From Porticoccaceae bacterium (GTDB lineage: Bacteria; Pseudomonadota; Gammaproteobacteria; Pseudomonadales; Porticoccaceae): a DNA stretch of 64,000 bases. Positions within the stretch are counted from its first letter, which is position 1; every line of letters begins with the position of its first letter. The DNA lies in assembly GCA_021773435.1 (NCBI GenBank), contig JAJFKC010000048.1:1-64000 (forward strand), read 5' to 3'. Both the position numbers and the translations under genes were made by a program. This document shows positions 18,023 through 27,996 of this stretch, in pieces. The notes beneath the pieces are model-generated. The model searched no databases. It worked only from the letters and a program-made list of their open reading frames with translations, and was not told where the DNA came from.

Positions 18023-19512
18023 TTAATGGACATATTTGGCCGACTGGCAACGTCGTCATCAAACCAACGTGCGGTAATGGTTTTGGTCTCGGTATAAAAA
18101 CGTACGGCCTGCTTGCCATAAGCATGGAGGTCGCCATGGAAGGAGCCGCGCCAGCCGGTGAAGGAGAAAAATGGCAGAGGCACCGGGATGGGCACGTTAA
18201 TACCGACCTGACCGACCAGAATCTCATGTTGATATTTGCGCGCCGCACCACCGGAAGCAGTGAATATAGAAGTGCCATTACCTCGGAAGTCTTCATTAAT
18301 AGCTGCGATGGCTTCGTCTAGCGTATCCGTGGTCAGCAAGCACAAGACCGGGCCAAACACTTCGTCTTTGTAGACCGACATATCACGGGTAACATTGGTA
18401 AAGACGGTGGGGCCGATCCAGTTGCCGTCGGGATAACCGTCAACCGTGCAGTCAGAGCCATCGAGCAAGCAGGTAGCGCCTTCTTCTTTAGCTTTGGCTA
18501 TAGCGGAAGTAATTTTTTCTTTGGCGGCGGCATTGGTCTGTGGACCATAAGCAGCATCCTTATCTGACCAGATACCGGGACGAATTTTTTCGGCTGCCTC
18601 GGCGATATCACCCGCCCATTGGGCCGCGTCACCGACCAGAATCACATTAGGAATGGCCATACAACGCTGCCCCGCCGCACCAAAGGCGGAGCCAATAATA
18701 TTGTTAATCACCTGGCTTCTATTGGCATCGGGCATCACCACCATATGGTTGTTGGCACCGGTCATGCACTGCATACGCTTGAGGTTCTCGGTACCCTTTT
18801 GATAAATATGCTTGCCGACTGGCACTGAGCCGACGAAGGAGCCTGCACAGATATCCTGATGCTCCAGCAGGTAATCCACCTGATGAGCACCGCCATGAAT
18901 TACCTGTAATACTCCCTTCGGCGCACCAGCTTCTTCAAATAACTCAACCAAACGTGTCGGCGTTAGCGGATCGCGCTCAGAAGGCTTGAGGATAAAGGTA
19001 TTACCGCAGGCGATGGCCAGCGGAAACATCCACAGGGGAATCATCGCCGGGAAGTTAAAGGGTGTAATGCCCATGCATACGCCGATGGGCTGAATAAAGG
19101 AATAAGTATCGATGCTACCAGCGACGTTCTCCACCGTTTCGCCCATCATCAGAGTGGCGACATTGGCAGCGTGCTCGACGACTTCAATGCCACGCCAGAC
19201 ATCGCCCTTGGCATCTTCGAAAGTTTTACCTAACTCAGTGCTGATAATTTCGGCAATTTCGTCGTGATGTTCTTTGAGCAGATGCTGATAATTGAGCATA
19301 ATCCGCGCCCGCTGAGGCACGGGTACTTCTTTCCAGGTCTGAAAAGTTTCTTTGGCCGAGGCAACAGCCCGCTCCATTTCCTCATCGGTAGCCGCTGGCA
19401 CCTGGGAGAGCACCTCCTGGGTCGCCGGATTGATCACCGGAGTGGTTTGTGTGCTGGTACTTTGCACCCATTCACCTTCGATATATAAGGGTACTGTTTT
19501 TGGAAAAGCCAT
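18013..19512 (-). CDS. mmsA: Methylmalonate-semialdehyde dehydrogenase (CoA-acylating)
   Basis: This 499-aa aldehyde dehydrogenase of the MmsA type converts methylmalonate semialdehyde to propionyl-CoA at the end of valine degradation. The catalytic cysteine lies in [14 protein letters not shown], and the N-terminal segment [17 protein letters not shown] is characteristic of CoA-acylating MmsA. It is the first gene of the six-gene minus-strand operon. Confidence 0.97.
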   Translation of the reverse strand: MAFPKTVPLYIEGEWVQSTSTQTTPVINPATQEVLSQVPAATDEEMERAVASAKETFQTWKEVPVPQRARIMLNYQHLLKEHHDEIAEIISTELGKTFEDAKGDVWRGIEVVEHAANVATLMMGETVENVAGSIDTYSFIQPIGVCMGITPFNFPAMIPLWMFPLAIACGNTFILKPSERDPLTPTRLVELFEEAGAPKGVLQVIHGGAHQVDYLLEHQDICAGSFVGSVPVGKHIYQKGTENLKRMQCMTGANNHMVVMPDANRSQVINNIIGSAFGAAGQRCMAIPNVILVGDAAQWAGDIAEAAEKIRPGIWSDKDAAYGPQTNAAAKEKITSAIAKAKEEGATCLLDGSDCTVDGYPDGNWIGPTVFTNVTRDMSVYKDEVFGPVLCLLTTDTLDEAIAAINEDFRGNGTSIFTASGGAARKYQHEILVGQVGINVPIPVPLPFFSFTGWRGSFHGDLHAYGKQAVRFYTETKTITARWFDDDVASRPNMSINLK

Positions 19513-19876
19513 TTATTACCTCATGTGCTCAGTGTTAAAAAAGTCTGTTCTAACCGCGACTGTTCGAATTGATGACGAATAGTGATCTCGTCGGTGCTAC
19601 ATACGTCAGCTCTGGAAAATTAGCGTAGGAAAACCTGGTCTTGAAATGCCCGCGAGCGACGTACTTTAACCCGCCTGCGATAACAATTATCCAATAGCCA
19701 AATACCAGGTAGCACTCTCAGTAGTCCTCGTCGCAATTGCCAGCGGGTGCGAATTGTGGCACTTTCTCCTGCGATGACAAGCCTTTAATGCAATCACTTT
19801 TACCGGCCTGATTTGTGGCAGGCAATTTAATATTAAATAGGCCATTACCAACAACTAATAACAAGCGGAGACACCC
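19513..19876. other. Divergent intergenic region between mmsA and a DUF4870-like gene
   Basis: This 364-bp stretch must hold the promoters of the valine operon (leftwards) and the small membrane protein gene (rightwards). A GCGGAGA ribosome site precedes the rightward start. I could not define promoter boxes or an operator with confidence. Confidence 0.5.
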
Positions 19877-20224
19877 ATGAGTGAAATCCAGATCAATGCC
19901 GAGGACCCTGGTTCAGCAAAAATTGTCTATATCCTTTATTTGACCAGCGTCGTGTTTGGCATTACGAGTATTATCGGGCTGATTATGGCTTATATAAATA
20001 AAAGCGATGCCCCAGAATGGCTGCAAAGCCATTACCAGTTTCAGATACGCACATTCTGGATAGGCCTGCTCTACGCCACCATCGGCGCGATCTTGATGCT
20101 GGTGTTGATCGGTTGGGCGATACTTTTGTTCACGTTGGTGTGGCTGATCGTGCGCAGCATTAAGGGCTTACAGGCACTGGACAGAAAAGAAGCCCACCCC
20201 AATCCGACTGGATGGATGTTCTAA
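19877..20224 (+). CDS. DUF4870/Tic20-like small membrane protein
   Basis: This 115-aa protein has three predicted membrane helices (about residues 16-40, 55-75 and 73-95, the last two nearly continuous). The pattern of a short cytosolic start, HYQFQIRTFWIGLL and a polar C-terminal tail resembles the DUF4870 family. Function is unknown. It is followed after 45 bp by an SDR gene on the same strand. Confidence 0.75.
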   Translation: MSEIQINAEDPGSAKIVYILYLTSVVFGITSIIGLIMAYINKSDAPEWLQSHYQFQIRTFWIGLLYATIGAILMLVLIGWAILLFTLVWLIVRSIKGLQALDRKEAHPNPTGWMF

Positions 20225-20269
20225 AAAAATTCAGATAAAGCCCTAAACCAGACTAAACGGGATTGCCGC

Positions 20270-21061
20270 ATGAAGCTCGAACTGGAAAACAAAGTTGCAC
20301 TCGTGACCGGCAGCTATCGTGGTACGGGCGAGATTATCGCCAAAAGGCTAGCTGACGAAGGTGCCACGGTTATCGCCCATGGTCTGAAAGCCAACAGCGC
20401 TGACCATGTACCTGAAACCTCAGCAGTCGCGCATGCGGTCTGGGGTGATATTGTCACCGATGAAGGCGCTGAGCAGGCGGTCGCCCAGGCACTTGAGAAC
20501 GCCGGGCAGATTGATATTCTGATTAACAATTATGGCACCGCAGACGAACAGAACTGGCTAACAGCGGATACTGACGACTGGCTGCATATGTATCAGGTCA
20601 ATGTCTTGTCAGCGGCGCGAATGATTCGCCTGCTGGTACCACAAATGCAAGAGCTGGGCTGGGGCCGGATTATTCAGCTCGGCACCATTGGTTCCACTCA
20701 GCCCAATGCATTGCGGCCGCACTATTACGCAGCCAAAGGTGCGCTGGCTAATATCGCCGTAGGCCTGGCTAAGGAAGTGGCCAACACTGGGATCACCGTT
20801 AATACCATTTCACCGGGTTATATCCGAACGCCAGAGGTCGAAGCGGCTTTTCGTGCCAAAGCCAAACGTGAAGGCTGGAATGACGACTGGGAAACTATCG
20901 AGGCGCGCATTGTCGCCAAACGCTTCCCCAACCCCGTAGGTAGGATCGCCACCCGAGAAGAAGTCGCCGACCTGGTATGTTTTATCGCCAGCGCCCGAGC
21001 CGCATTTATCAATGGCCAGAATATTCGTATCGATGGTGGTCATATCGATATTGTGCATTAA
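20270..21061 (+). CDS. SDR-family oxidoreductase
   Basis: This 263-aa short-chain dehydrogenase has a nucleotide-binding motif TGSYRGTG, a NNYG segment where most relatives have NNAG, and the catalytic YxxxK in YYAAKGALANIAVGLAKEV. The C-terminus ends with the usual ING-DGGH pattern. The substrate cannot be told from sequence. It is probably NAD(P)H-dependent and cytosolic. Confidence 0.88.
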   Translation: MKLELENKVALVTGSYRGTGEIIAKRLADEGATVIAHGLKANSADHVPETSAVAHAVWGDIVTDEGAEQAVAQALENAGQIDILINNYGTADEQNWLTADTDDWLHMYQVNVLSAARMIRLLVPQMQELGWGRIIQLGTIGSTQPNALRPHYYAAKGALANIAVGLAKEVANTGITVNTISPGYIRTPEVEAAFRAKAKREGWNDDWETIEARIVAKRFPNPVGRIATREEVADLVCFIASARAAFINGQNIRIDGGHIDIVH

Positions 21062-21140
21062 CACTGGTCCCGATGTGATAACGGAAACCACTGCTGGCTC
21101 TTCATCAGACACTTATTTGTCAAAAAATACTCCACCAACG

Positions 21141-21530
21141 ATGGCTTCAGTGACGCGCCTGCAACTGCGCTCCATTCGCTTTTTAATCCCTTTTATGATC
21201 GCCGTGCTAAAGATAAGAACCCAGGCGAACGGTGCGCCGGGGAACCTTGGCATCGAAGTCCGCAAAACCCATGGTCTGGCATTCTGGACTAAAACCCTGT
21301 GGCAAAGCGAGTCAGCGCTGATTAGCTTTAGCACTGCTGGCATCCATCAAACCAATAAGCCAAATTTGCAACAGTGGTGCAATGAGGCCGCCCATGCTCA
21401 CTGGCCTGTTGCGGGGGCACGCTTACCGAGTTGGCTGGAAGCGGAGCAGGCATTGATTAAATATGGTCGGCTTGCCGATCTTGACCATCCTTCGCTTGCG
21501 CATCAAGCCGGTACCGTAGTGATTCGCTAG
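21141..21530 (+). CDS. Hypothetical protein, possible monooxygenase-like (dimeric alpha-beta barrel) fold
   Basis: This putative 129-aa product starts at the ATG at 21141. The pattern TRLQLRSIRFL, GNLGIEVRKTHGLAFWTKT and a later CNEAAHAHW resembles DUF3291-like or spheroidene-monooxygenase-like small proteins, judged by eye. The frame is open further upstream, but that part overlaps the preceding SDR gene and looks non-coding. The ribosome site is weak. Confidence 0.6.
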   Translation: MASVTRLQLRSIRFLIPFMIAVLKIRTQANGAPGNLGIEVRKTHGLAFWTKTLWQSESALISFSTAGIHQTNKPNLQQWCNEAAHAHWPVAGARLPSWLEAEQALIKYGRLADLDHPSLAHQAGTVVIR

Positions 21531-21873
21531 TTGAGGCTTTAGTAACGGCGTTAGGCTCTGCAATTTATGCAAACACGGGCTGAGTCAATTCAAACCGCAA
21601 ACAGTCTCGTGGCCCCCTCATTAGTACCGCCCATGGCAAAAACCTTATTCCAATGCATTGTATTGTTGTGAACTTTTAGCATGCGCTCTGCATAACAATT
21701 ATCCTTCGAGCAACGTAAACTAGCGCGGCACTATGGACCCAGCACAATAAACGCGGTGCAATAAATGCGATGCGATAAAAATGTATCGCTCAAAAAATAC
21801 ATCGGCAATTCGAGCCAAGCGACTTATCTAGAAACGAACGACAGAATTCTTCTTTCGTGCAAGGAAACCTTTA
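21531..21873. other. Intergenic region upstream of the SLC13-type transporter
   Basis: These 343 bp contain no convincing gene. Near 21738-21780 there are short degenerate repeats around AATAAACGCGGTGC/AATAAATGCGATGC. AAGGAAACC just before 21874 is the transporter ribosome site. Confidence 0.5.
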
Positions 21874-23643
21874 ATGGATTGGCAGGCCTATTTTTCCATC
21901 GCCTTAACGCTCACAGCTCTGGCAACATTAATACTTTCTCGGCTCAGCCCCCACATGGTGATGGCGGCAGCGATGGCGCTTCTCAGTGTTAGCGGCGTGC
22001 TGACTGCCAGCGAAGCATTAGCAGGTTTCAGCAATCCAGGTCTGGCAACAGTTGCCGCGATGTTTGTGGTCGCGACCGGTATTCACGCCACTGGTGGCAT
22101 CGATATGCTCGTCAACAGCTTACTGGGGCAGCCGAAAACCACTCGAGCCGCGCAACTGAGACTTTGCGGCCCGGTAATACTACTGAGCGGCTTTCTAAAT
22201 AACACGCCGGTGGTCGCCACTTTAATTCCCGCTATTAGCGCCTGGGCCAGGAAGCTCAATATTTCTCCTTCCAAGCTGATGATTCCGCTCAGTTACGCGG
22301 CTATTCTGGGTGGCACCCTGACCTTAATTGGCACCAGTACCAACCTGGTGGTCAATAGCCTTTACCAGCAAATAACCGGTGAGCCGGGGTTTTCACTGTT
22401 TGCAATCGGCATGATTGGTCTCCCCGCCTGCCTCGTCGGTTTCACTTTTATAATCTGGTTTTTCCCAAAATGGCTACCTGATCGCGGTGACGACGGCCTG
22501 TTTGGAGACGTTCGCGAATTCACTCTGGAGGTTGCTGTCGCCCACGATGGCCCACTGGTGGGCAAAAGTGTAGAACAAGCCGGTTTGCGGCAATTGGTGA
22601 AGATTTATCTGGTCGAAATTATTCGTGCCGATTCCGTGATCACAGCGGTGCCATCCGAAGAGCGCCTGCGTGGCGGTGATCGCCTGATCTTTGCCGGCAA
22701 TACGGAAGCTATTTCAGATTTATTGCGTATCAAAGGCATTGTTCCCGCCAGTGAAAGCGGGCGGCCTGCTCTGAGCCAGGCACGTGAGGAGAGACGTTTA
22801 GTGGAGGCGGCTCTGTCGCCCCATTCCGATTGTGTTGGCCAAACGATTCGGGATTCACGGTTTCGCGACCGTTATGGTGCGGTAATTCTAGCTGTGGCTC
22901 GCGGCGGTGAGCGGGTCTCGGGCAATCAGGGCACCATTCGCCTGCACGCTGGCGATACACTGTTGCTCGAAGCCCGCCCGGCCTTCGTCACACGCCAACG
23001 CTACAACAAAGATTTTTTGATTATCAATGACCTTGAACAGGAGCAACCACGTCATGACCGCGCCTATTTGGCCTGGGGCATTTTATTCGCGGTAGTGGTG
23101 GCGGCCACAACAGAAATCACCAGCATGCTTAACGCGGCCCTACTCGGCGCCGGAGCAATGATCGCGAGTGGCTGCTGTTCATTGAATCAGGCCCACAAAA
23201 GCCTGGATGTGAATGTGCTGGTCACTATCGGTGCCTCCTTTGCCCTGGGTGGGGCACTGGTAAAAACTGGAGTCGCCGCCAATATCGCCGACATTGTCAT
23301 TTTGCTCAGCAGCGGTAAGGCCTGGCTGACCCTGGTGTTGGCTTATTTCACCGTATCGTTACTGACCGAATCGATTAACAATAACGCTGCGGCAATCCTT
23401 ATGCTGCCCATTGTGTTGGAAATAAGCCACAAGGCTGGATTACCTGCGGAACCATTTGTCTTCGCCGTGATGATGGCGGCATCGGCCAGCTTCGCTACCC
23501 CCATTGGTTATCAAACCAACCTGATGGTCTACGGCCCGGGTGGCTATCGGTTTCGGGATTTCGTCAAAGTCGGCGCGCCCATGAACCTGTTAATCGGCGC
23601 AGTTTCCATCAGCGTGATTTTGTTTATCTGGCCACTAGCTTGA
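21874..23643 (+). CDS. SLC13/DASS-type anion transporter with two RCK_C domains
   Basis: This 589-aa membrane protein has hydrophobic N- and C-terminal halves flanking a soluble centre (about residues 205-380) with two TrkA-C-like modules, each ending in a DxLLLEA or DRLIFAG strand. FLNNTPVVATLIP and ESINNNAAAILMLPIV are the paired asparagine-rich motifs of the divalent anion:Na+ symporter superfamily. Relatives transport sulfate or other anions; the substrate here is unknown. Confidence 0.9.
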   Translation: MDWQAYFSIALTLTALATLILSRLSPHMVMAAAMALLSVSGVLTASEALAGFSNPGLATVAAMFVVATGIHATGGIDMLVNSLLGQPKTTRAAQLRLCGPVILLSGFLNNTPVVATLIPAISAWARKLNISPSKLMIPLSYAAILGGTLTLIGTSTNLVVNSLYQQITGEPGFSLFAIGMIGLPACLVGFTFIIWFFPKWLPDRGDDGLFGDVREFTLEVAVAHDGPLVGKSVEQAGLRQLVKIYLVEIIRADSVITAVPSEERLRGGDRLIFAGNTEAISDLLRIKGIVPASESGRPALSQAREERRLVEAALSPHSDCVGQTIRDSRFRDRYGAVILAVARGGERVSGNQGTIRLHAGDTLLLEARPAFVTRQRYNKDFLIINDLEQEQPRHDRAYLAWGILFAVVVAATTEITSMLNAALLGAGAMIASGCCSLNQAHKSLDVNVLVTIGASFALGGALVKTGVAANIADIVILLSSGKAWLTLVLAYFTVSLLTESINNNAAAILMLPIVLEISHKAGLPAEPFVFAVMMAASASFATPIGYQTNLMVYGPGGYRFRDFVKVGAPMNLLIGAVSISVILFIWPLA

Positions 23644-23814
23644 CTTATACCTAATATAAGTGCGTACCGATTTATTAGTACATAACCATTCAATCCAGAT
23701 TAAACGCTGATACATTCGCTTCATGAGTATCGCTATCAAATCTTAAAACCAGCTAAATTTAGCGCCCTGAAATTAGTTACAATGCCGCCCCCATTTCGCT
23801 GAGCAACTCTTCTT

Positions 23815-25479
23815 ATGACCCAGTACGTCTATACGATGAACCACGTCGGAAAAATTGTGCCGCCCAAACGCGAGATCCTTAAAGATATTTCGTTGTCATT
23901 TTTCCCCGGCGCAAAAATTGGCGTGCTCGGGCTGAATGGCTCGGGCAAATCGACTTTGCTAAAAATCATGGCTGGCCTGGATACCGATATTCTTGGCGAA
24001 GCCAGGCCCATGCCCGACATTAAGATCGGCTATCTGCCCCAGGAGCCACAACTCGATGCTGGCAAGGACGTGCGTGGTAATGTCGAAGATGGTATGGCTG
24101 AAGCCGTCGAGGCACTGCAGGAACTCGACAGTGTTTTCGCTGCATATGCCGAAGAAAATGCCGATTTCGATGCACTCGCAAAACGACAGGGCCAGCTGGA
24201 AGACATTATTCAAACCTGGGACGCTCATAATCTTGAGCACAAACTTGACGTCGCTGCTGACGCCCTGAGATTACCGCCCTGGGATGCGCGCATCGAAAAC
24301 CTCTCCGGCGGCGAAAAGCGGCGGGTGGCGCTGTGCCGACTATTACTGTCTCGCCCGGATATGATTCTGCTCGACGAACCTACCAATCACCTGGATGCCG
24401 AGTCGGTCTTCTGGCTCGAACAATTCCTTCACGATTTCGACGGCACCGTGGTCGCCGTGACCCATGATCGATACTTTCTCGATAACGTCGCAGGGTGGAT
24501 TTTAGAACTCGATAGAGGTCACGGTATCCCCTACGAAGGTAACTACACCACCTGGCTTGAAACCAAACAAGCCCGCCTGAAACTAGAGCAAAAAACCGAG
24601 CTTGCCCACCAAAAAGCTATTAAAGATGAATTAGAGTGGGTACGAAAAAACCCCAAAGCGCGACAGGCTAAAAACAAAGCTCGGCTCCAGCGCTTCGATG
24701 AAATGAACAGCCGTGAATTCCAGACCCGCAACGAAACCAACGAGATTTATATTCCCCCCGGGCCGCGCCTGGGCGACAAGGTAATCGAGTTCGACCATCT
24801 CTCAAAGGGTTTCGGTGAAGAATTATTGATCGATGACTTTTCTTTGAGTATTCCCAAAGGCGCTATAGTCGGCATCGTCGGTGGTAATGGCGCTGGCAAA
24901 TCGACATTGTTTCGAATGATTGCAGGAACTGAGCTGCCTGACAGCGGATCGGTCACGCTGGGCGAAACTGTCAAACTGGCCTTTGTCGAACAGAGCCGCG
25001 AAAACCTTAACGATGCTAAAACTGTATGGGAGGCTATTTCCGAGGGTCAGGACATTATCAAGATCGGCGATTATGAAGTTAACTCACGATCCTACGTTGG
25101 CCGTTTTAATTTCAATGGCTCTGATCAACAAAAACACGTGGGTAATTTATCCGGTGGTGAGCGGGGTCGACTGCATTTGGCCAACACTTTAAAACAAGGT
25201 GCAAACGTGTTGTTGCTCGACGAACCCTCCAACGATCTAGATGTCGAAACCCTGCGCGCATTGGAGGACGCCATACTGGCCTTCCCCGGTTGCGTGTTGG
25301 TGATTTCCCACGATCGCTGGTTTCTCGATCGGGTTGCCACACACATTCTGGCCTTCGAAGGCAATAGCGAAACAACCTTTATAGAAGGCAATTTCAGCGA
25401 TTACCACGACGACTTTATCGCTCGTCAGGGCCAAAATACTCAACCTCAACGAATGAAATATAAGCCACTAAAACATTAG
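23815..25479 (+). CDS. ettA: Energy-dependent translational throttle protein EttA (ABC-F)
   Basis: This 554-aa ABC-F ATPase has two nucleotide-binding domains and no membrane segments. Walker A motifs are GLNGSGKST (about 39-47) and GGNGAGKST (about 360). The signatures are LSGGEKRRVAL and LSGGERGRLHL, and the Walker B regions are DEPTNHLD and DEPSNDLD. The linker with the EWVRKNPKARQAKNKARL stretch is typical of EttA, which binds the ribosomal E site and gates the first elongation step according to ATP level. Length and start fit the family. Confidence 0.97.
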   Translation: MTQYVYTMNHVGKIVPPKREILKDISLSFFPGAKIGVLGLNGSGKSTLLKIMAGLDTDILGEARPMPDIKIGYLPQEPQLDAGKDVRGNVEDGMAEAVEALQELDSVFAAYAEENADFDALAKRQGQLEDIIQTWDAHNLEHKLDVAADALRLPPWDARIENLSGGEKRRVALCRLLLSRPDMILLDEPTNHLDAESVFWLEQFLHDFDGTVVAVTHDRYFLDNVAGWILELDRGHGIPYEGNYTTWLETKQARLKLEQKTELAHQKAIKDELEWVRKNPKARQAKNKARLQRFDEMNSREFQTRNETNEIYIPPGPRLGDKVIEFDHLSKGFGEELLIDDFSLSIPKGAIVGIVGGNGAGKSTLFRMIAGTELPDSGSVTLGETVKLAFVEQSRENLNDAKTVWEAISEGQDIIKIGDYEVNSRSYVGRFNFNGSDQQKHVGNLSGGERGRLHLANTLKQGANVLLLDEPSNDLDVETLRALEDAILAFPGCVLVISHDRWFLDRVATHILAFEGNSETTFIEGNFSDYHDDFIARQGQNTQPQRMKYKPLKH

Positions 25480-25624
25480 ATCAGGAGCTAGCCGAGGCGC
25501 TGAACAGCCAGCCTTAATTTGTGCATTGAATCAAATAAAAATTACGGTCGTTGTAAACGTTCTTCTATTTAAGACGTTATTAATCCCACACCACCAAAAA
25601 CTGAAATAGGAAAAGGGAATTAAT

Positions 25625-26047
25625 ATGTACAAGCAAACATTAATTTTAACCAGCCTGATCGCGGCGCTATGCCAGCCGGTACTTGCCGAAGATGCGGGAG
25701 ATCGGATTGAAGACCGCCTGGATAATAGAGGTGATCGCATTGAGGATCGCCTGGATCAGCGCGGCGACCGGATTAATGATCGCTTCGACCAACGGGGCGA
25801 ACACATTAACGACAAACTTGATCGCGCCTCAGATCGTGCCGCCGATAACGGCCATGATCGTCGGGCCGCAAAACTCGACCGCAAGGGCGACCGAATGGAG
25901 GCGCGCCTGGATCGTAAGGGTGACCGAATAGATCGACGCATGGATAATAAAGGTCAGCGAATTGATCATCGCCTCGACAGGAAAGGTCAGCGTATTGATC
26001 GACGGATCGATAAACGAAATCACCGTCCCGACCGCCGCCGTCATTGA
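25625..26047 (+). CDS. Secreted protein built of 11-residue DRIEDRLDxRG repeats
   Basis: This 140-aa protein has a signal peptide (about residues 1-22, cleavage after PVLA). The mature part is about nine tandem copies of an 11-residue unit of the form DRI(D/E)xRLDxRG, with a degenerate centre near residues 66-78. It is extremely rich in Arg and Asp and contains no cysteine. An 11-residue period suggests a long helix or hendecad coiled coil, as in LEA-like proteins. I recognise no family. AGGAAAAGGG precedes the ATG and a strong terminator follows. Confidence 0.8.
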   Translation: MYKQTLILTSLIAALCQPVLAEDAGDRIEDRLDNRGDRIEDRLDQRGDRINDRFDQRGEHINDKLDRASDRAADNGHDRRAAKLDRKGDRMEARLDRKGDRIDRRMDNKGQRIDHRLDRKGQRIDRRIDKRNHRPDRRRH

Positions 26048-26095
26048 GATATCTGACCACAGCTAAATTCAAACAATCCAGCACCCTACTTTTTG

Positions 26096-26125
26096 CCGGT
26101 CGAACTTCGTGTCGACCGGTTTTTT
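26096..26125 (+). terminator. Rho-independent terminator
   Basis: The perfect 8-bp stem CCGGTCGA / TCGACCGG has an 8-nt loop and is followed by six T residues. It lies about 50 bp after the repeat-protein gene. Confidence 0.9.
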
Positions 26126-26328
26126 GTGTCGATTAATTTAATTGTTAATTAATGACGAATGTCGGCGGTCGATGACCCAGCACAACATTTTCGAGTGCAG
26201 ATAGACACTCAAAACGTGACCAAATTATCTAATACTCAACAGCACATATTGCTCCAGAATTTAAAACACCCTATGCTTTCCGCGTATTATTTCTAGCTTT
26301 CAGTCCAAATTAGGAAGGGAGAAGCCTT

Positions 26329-26904
26329 TTGACGATTACAACGTTTATTTTACTGGGTGCAGTCGTATTGATGGCTGGCTATCTGGTGATGGTGTACAAC
26401 AACCTGGTGGCACTCAAACACCAAGTTGCCAAAGCCTGGGCCAATATCGATGTATTGTTAAAACAACGCCACGATGAATTGCCCAAACTTGTTGAAACCT
26501 GCAAGCAGTACATGTCCCATGAGCAAGAAACACTGGAAAAAGTTATCGCGGCACGTAATGCCGTCGCAACGGCAAGCGACAACCAGGATATCAACGCCGT
26601 CGGCGCTGCGGAAACACAGTTACGCAGCGGTCTGGGCAGGCTCTTCGCTCTGGCTGAAAATTACCCCGATTTAAAAGCCAACGAATCATTTCTACATCTT
26701 CAGAGCCGTATTACCGATCTTGAAAACGGCATTGCCGACCGTCGCGAGTTGTACAACGATTCGGTCAATATTAATAACACCCGCATCGAGCAGTTCCCCG
26801 ATGTGATTATCGCCAATCGATTCGCCTTTAAAGCCCACGACTTGCTCGAATTTTCCGAGCCTGAAATCAGCGATGTTGATGTGAAGGCCCTGTTTAGTTC
26901 ATAG
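26329..26904 (+). CDS. lemA: LemA family protein
   Basis: This 191-aa protein has one N-terminal membrane helix (about residues 4-24) followed by a helical domain. It carries the LemA hallmark VYNNLVALKHQVAKAWANID, then DVLLKQRHDELPKLV and, towards the C-terminus, YNDSVNINNTRIEQFPD. The start is TTG at 26329 behind AGGAAGGGAG. The next gene encodes a GIDE-domain protein, a common LemA partner, so the two probably act together at the membrane. The exact role is unknown. Confidence 0.94.
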   Translation: MTITTFILLGAVVLMAGYLVMVYNNLVALKHQVAKAWANIDVLLKQRHDELPKLVETCKQYMSHEQETLEKVIAARNAVATASDNQDINAVGAAETQLRSGLGRLFALAENYPDLKANESFLHLQSRITDLENGIADRRELYNDSVNINNTRIEQFPDVIIANRFAFKAHDLLEFSEPEISDVDVKALFSS

Positions 26905-27004
26905 GACTTGATCATAGGTATGATTCGTAAGTTAATTTCGAAATCAATTTATGAGCCGTTCCTTTCAAACTTTATCAAACCGTTCATTTAAAAGCGGCCA
27001 ATAA

Positions 27005-27973
27005 ATGGATAGTTACTTCTGTCGAGAATGCATTGCCGCCGAACCTCTGATCAAGTACCTACTATGGTCGACAGGTTTTATACTGGCCACTTTGTATTGC
27101 CTTTATTTAACTTTTCGGAGTTTTAAAAAGGCTCGCCTGATCGAGGATATGCCCACCTCCCTTATTCGCTCGGCAAGCCAGGGTTTTACTGAATTGATCG
27201 GCATTGCAAAAATAAACCAGCAAGCCTTGATCGGGCCGTTAACCAGTACTCCCTGCCTGTGGTGGAAATATTCTATCGAAAAATACCAGCGCGCCGGTAA
27301 ATCCAGCTCCTGGGTAACTATCGAATCGGATACCAGTGAAAAAGCATTTTATATCGATGACAACTCAGGTTTATGCCTGGTTATGCCCCAGGGCTCCGAT
27401 CTCACCGCACGGCACAAACGTCAATGGCGCGGAAGCCAACGTCGACCTTCGTCAGCGCACAAACAACCGTCCTCGAATTCTAAAGAATCTTTGTTAGGCA
27501 TTTTGGTCACCACAGATATCGGCTTTGGCAGGCGTTACCGGTATACCGAACACTTGATCAGGGACGGCGACCCACTCTATGTACTGGGCCATTTCGAATC
27601 CGACGCCACCGGACAACGCACCATGTCGGTGGAAAAAATAACGGGTAATATACTGCGTTCCTGGAAACAGGATTTCTCTCAATTATTAAAAGATTACGAC
27701 CATGATAAAGATGGTCATCTAGATATTAAAGAATGGAAGATGGTAACCAGTGCCGCAAAAAAAACCGCTCTTAAACAACAGCAGAATACGGTGGCCCTGC
27801 CACCTGAACACCAAATCGGCCAACCGGCTGAAAGTGGCTTACCATTTTTAATTGGCAGCGACGAACAGGGAATACTAAGCAAAAAGTATCGTTTAAAAGC
27901 GTTTTTTTGCTGTGCAGCCTTTCTCGCACTCGGATCGGCAGCAACCTGGTATATCAGTGCTCGGGGAATTTAG
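27005..27973 (+). CDS. GIDE-domain membrane protein with an EF-hand loop
   Basis: This 322-aa protein has membrane helices near residues 17-36 and 297-317 flanking a soluble region. Segments such as LIGPLTSTPCLWWKYSIEKY, the ESDTSEKAFYIDDNSGLCLV region and YTEHLIRDGDPLYVLGHFES match the bacterial GIDE (E3-ligase-like) domain, usually encoded beside LemA as here. Residues about 232-243 (27698-27733) read DHDKDGHLDIKE, a canonical 12-residue EF-hand calcium loop with all ligands present. Ubiquitin ligase activity should not be assumed in a bacterium. Confidence 0.85.
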   Translation: MDSYFCRECIAAEPLIKYLLWSTGFILATLYCLYLTFRSFKKARLIEDMPTSLIRSASQGFTELIGIAKINQQALIGPLTSTPCLWWKYSIEKYQRAGKSSSWVTIESDTSEKAFYIDDNSGLCLVMPQGSDLTARHKRQWRGSQRRPSSAHKQPSSNSKESLLGILVTTDIGFGRRYRYTEHLIRDGDPLYVLGHFESDATGQRTMSVEKITGNILRSWKQDFSQLLKDYDHDKDGHLDIKEWKMVTSAAKKTALKQQQNTVALPPEHQIGQPAESGLPFLIGSDEQGILSKKYRLKAFFCCAAFLALGSAATWYISARGI

Positions 27974-27996
27974 TCGCGTTCAAACGATAACGCTAT

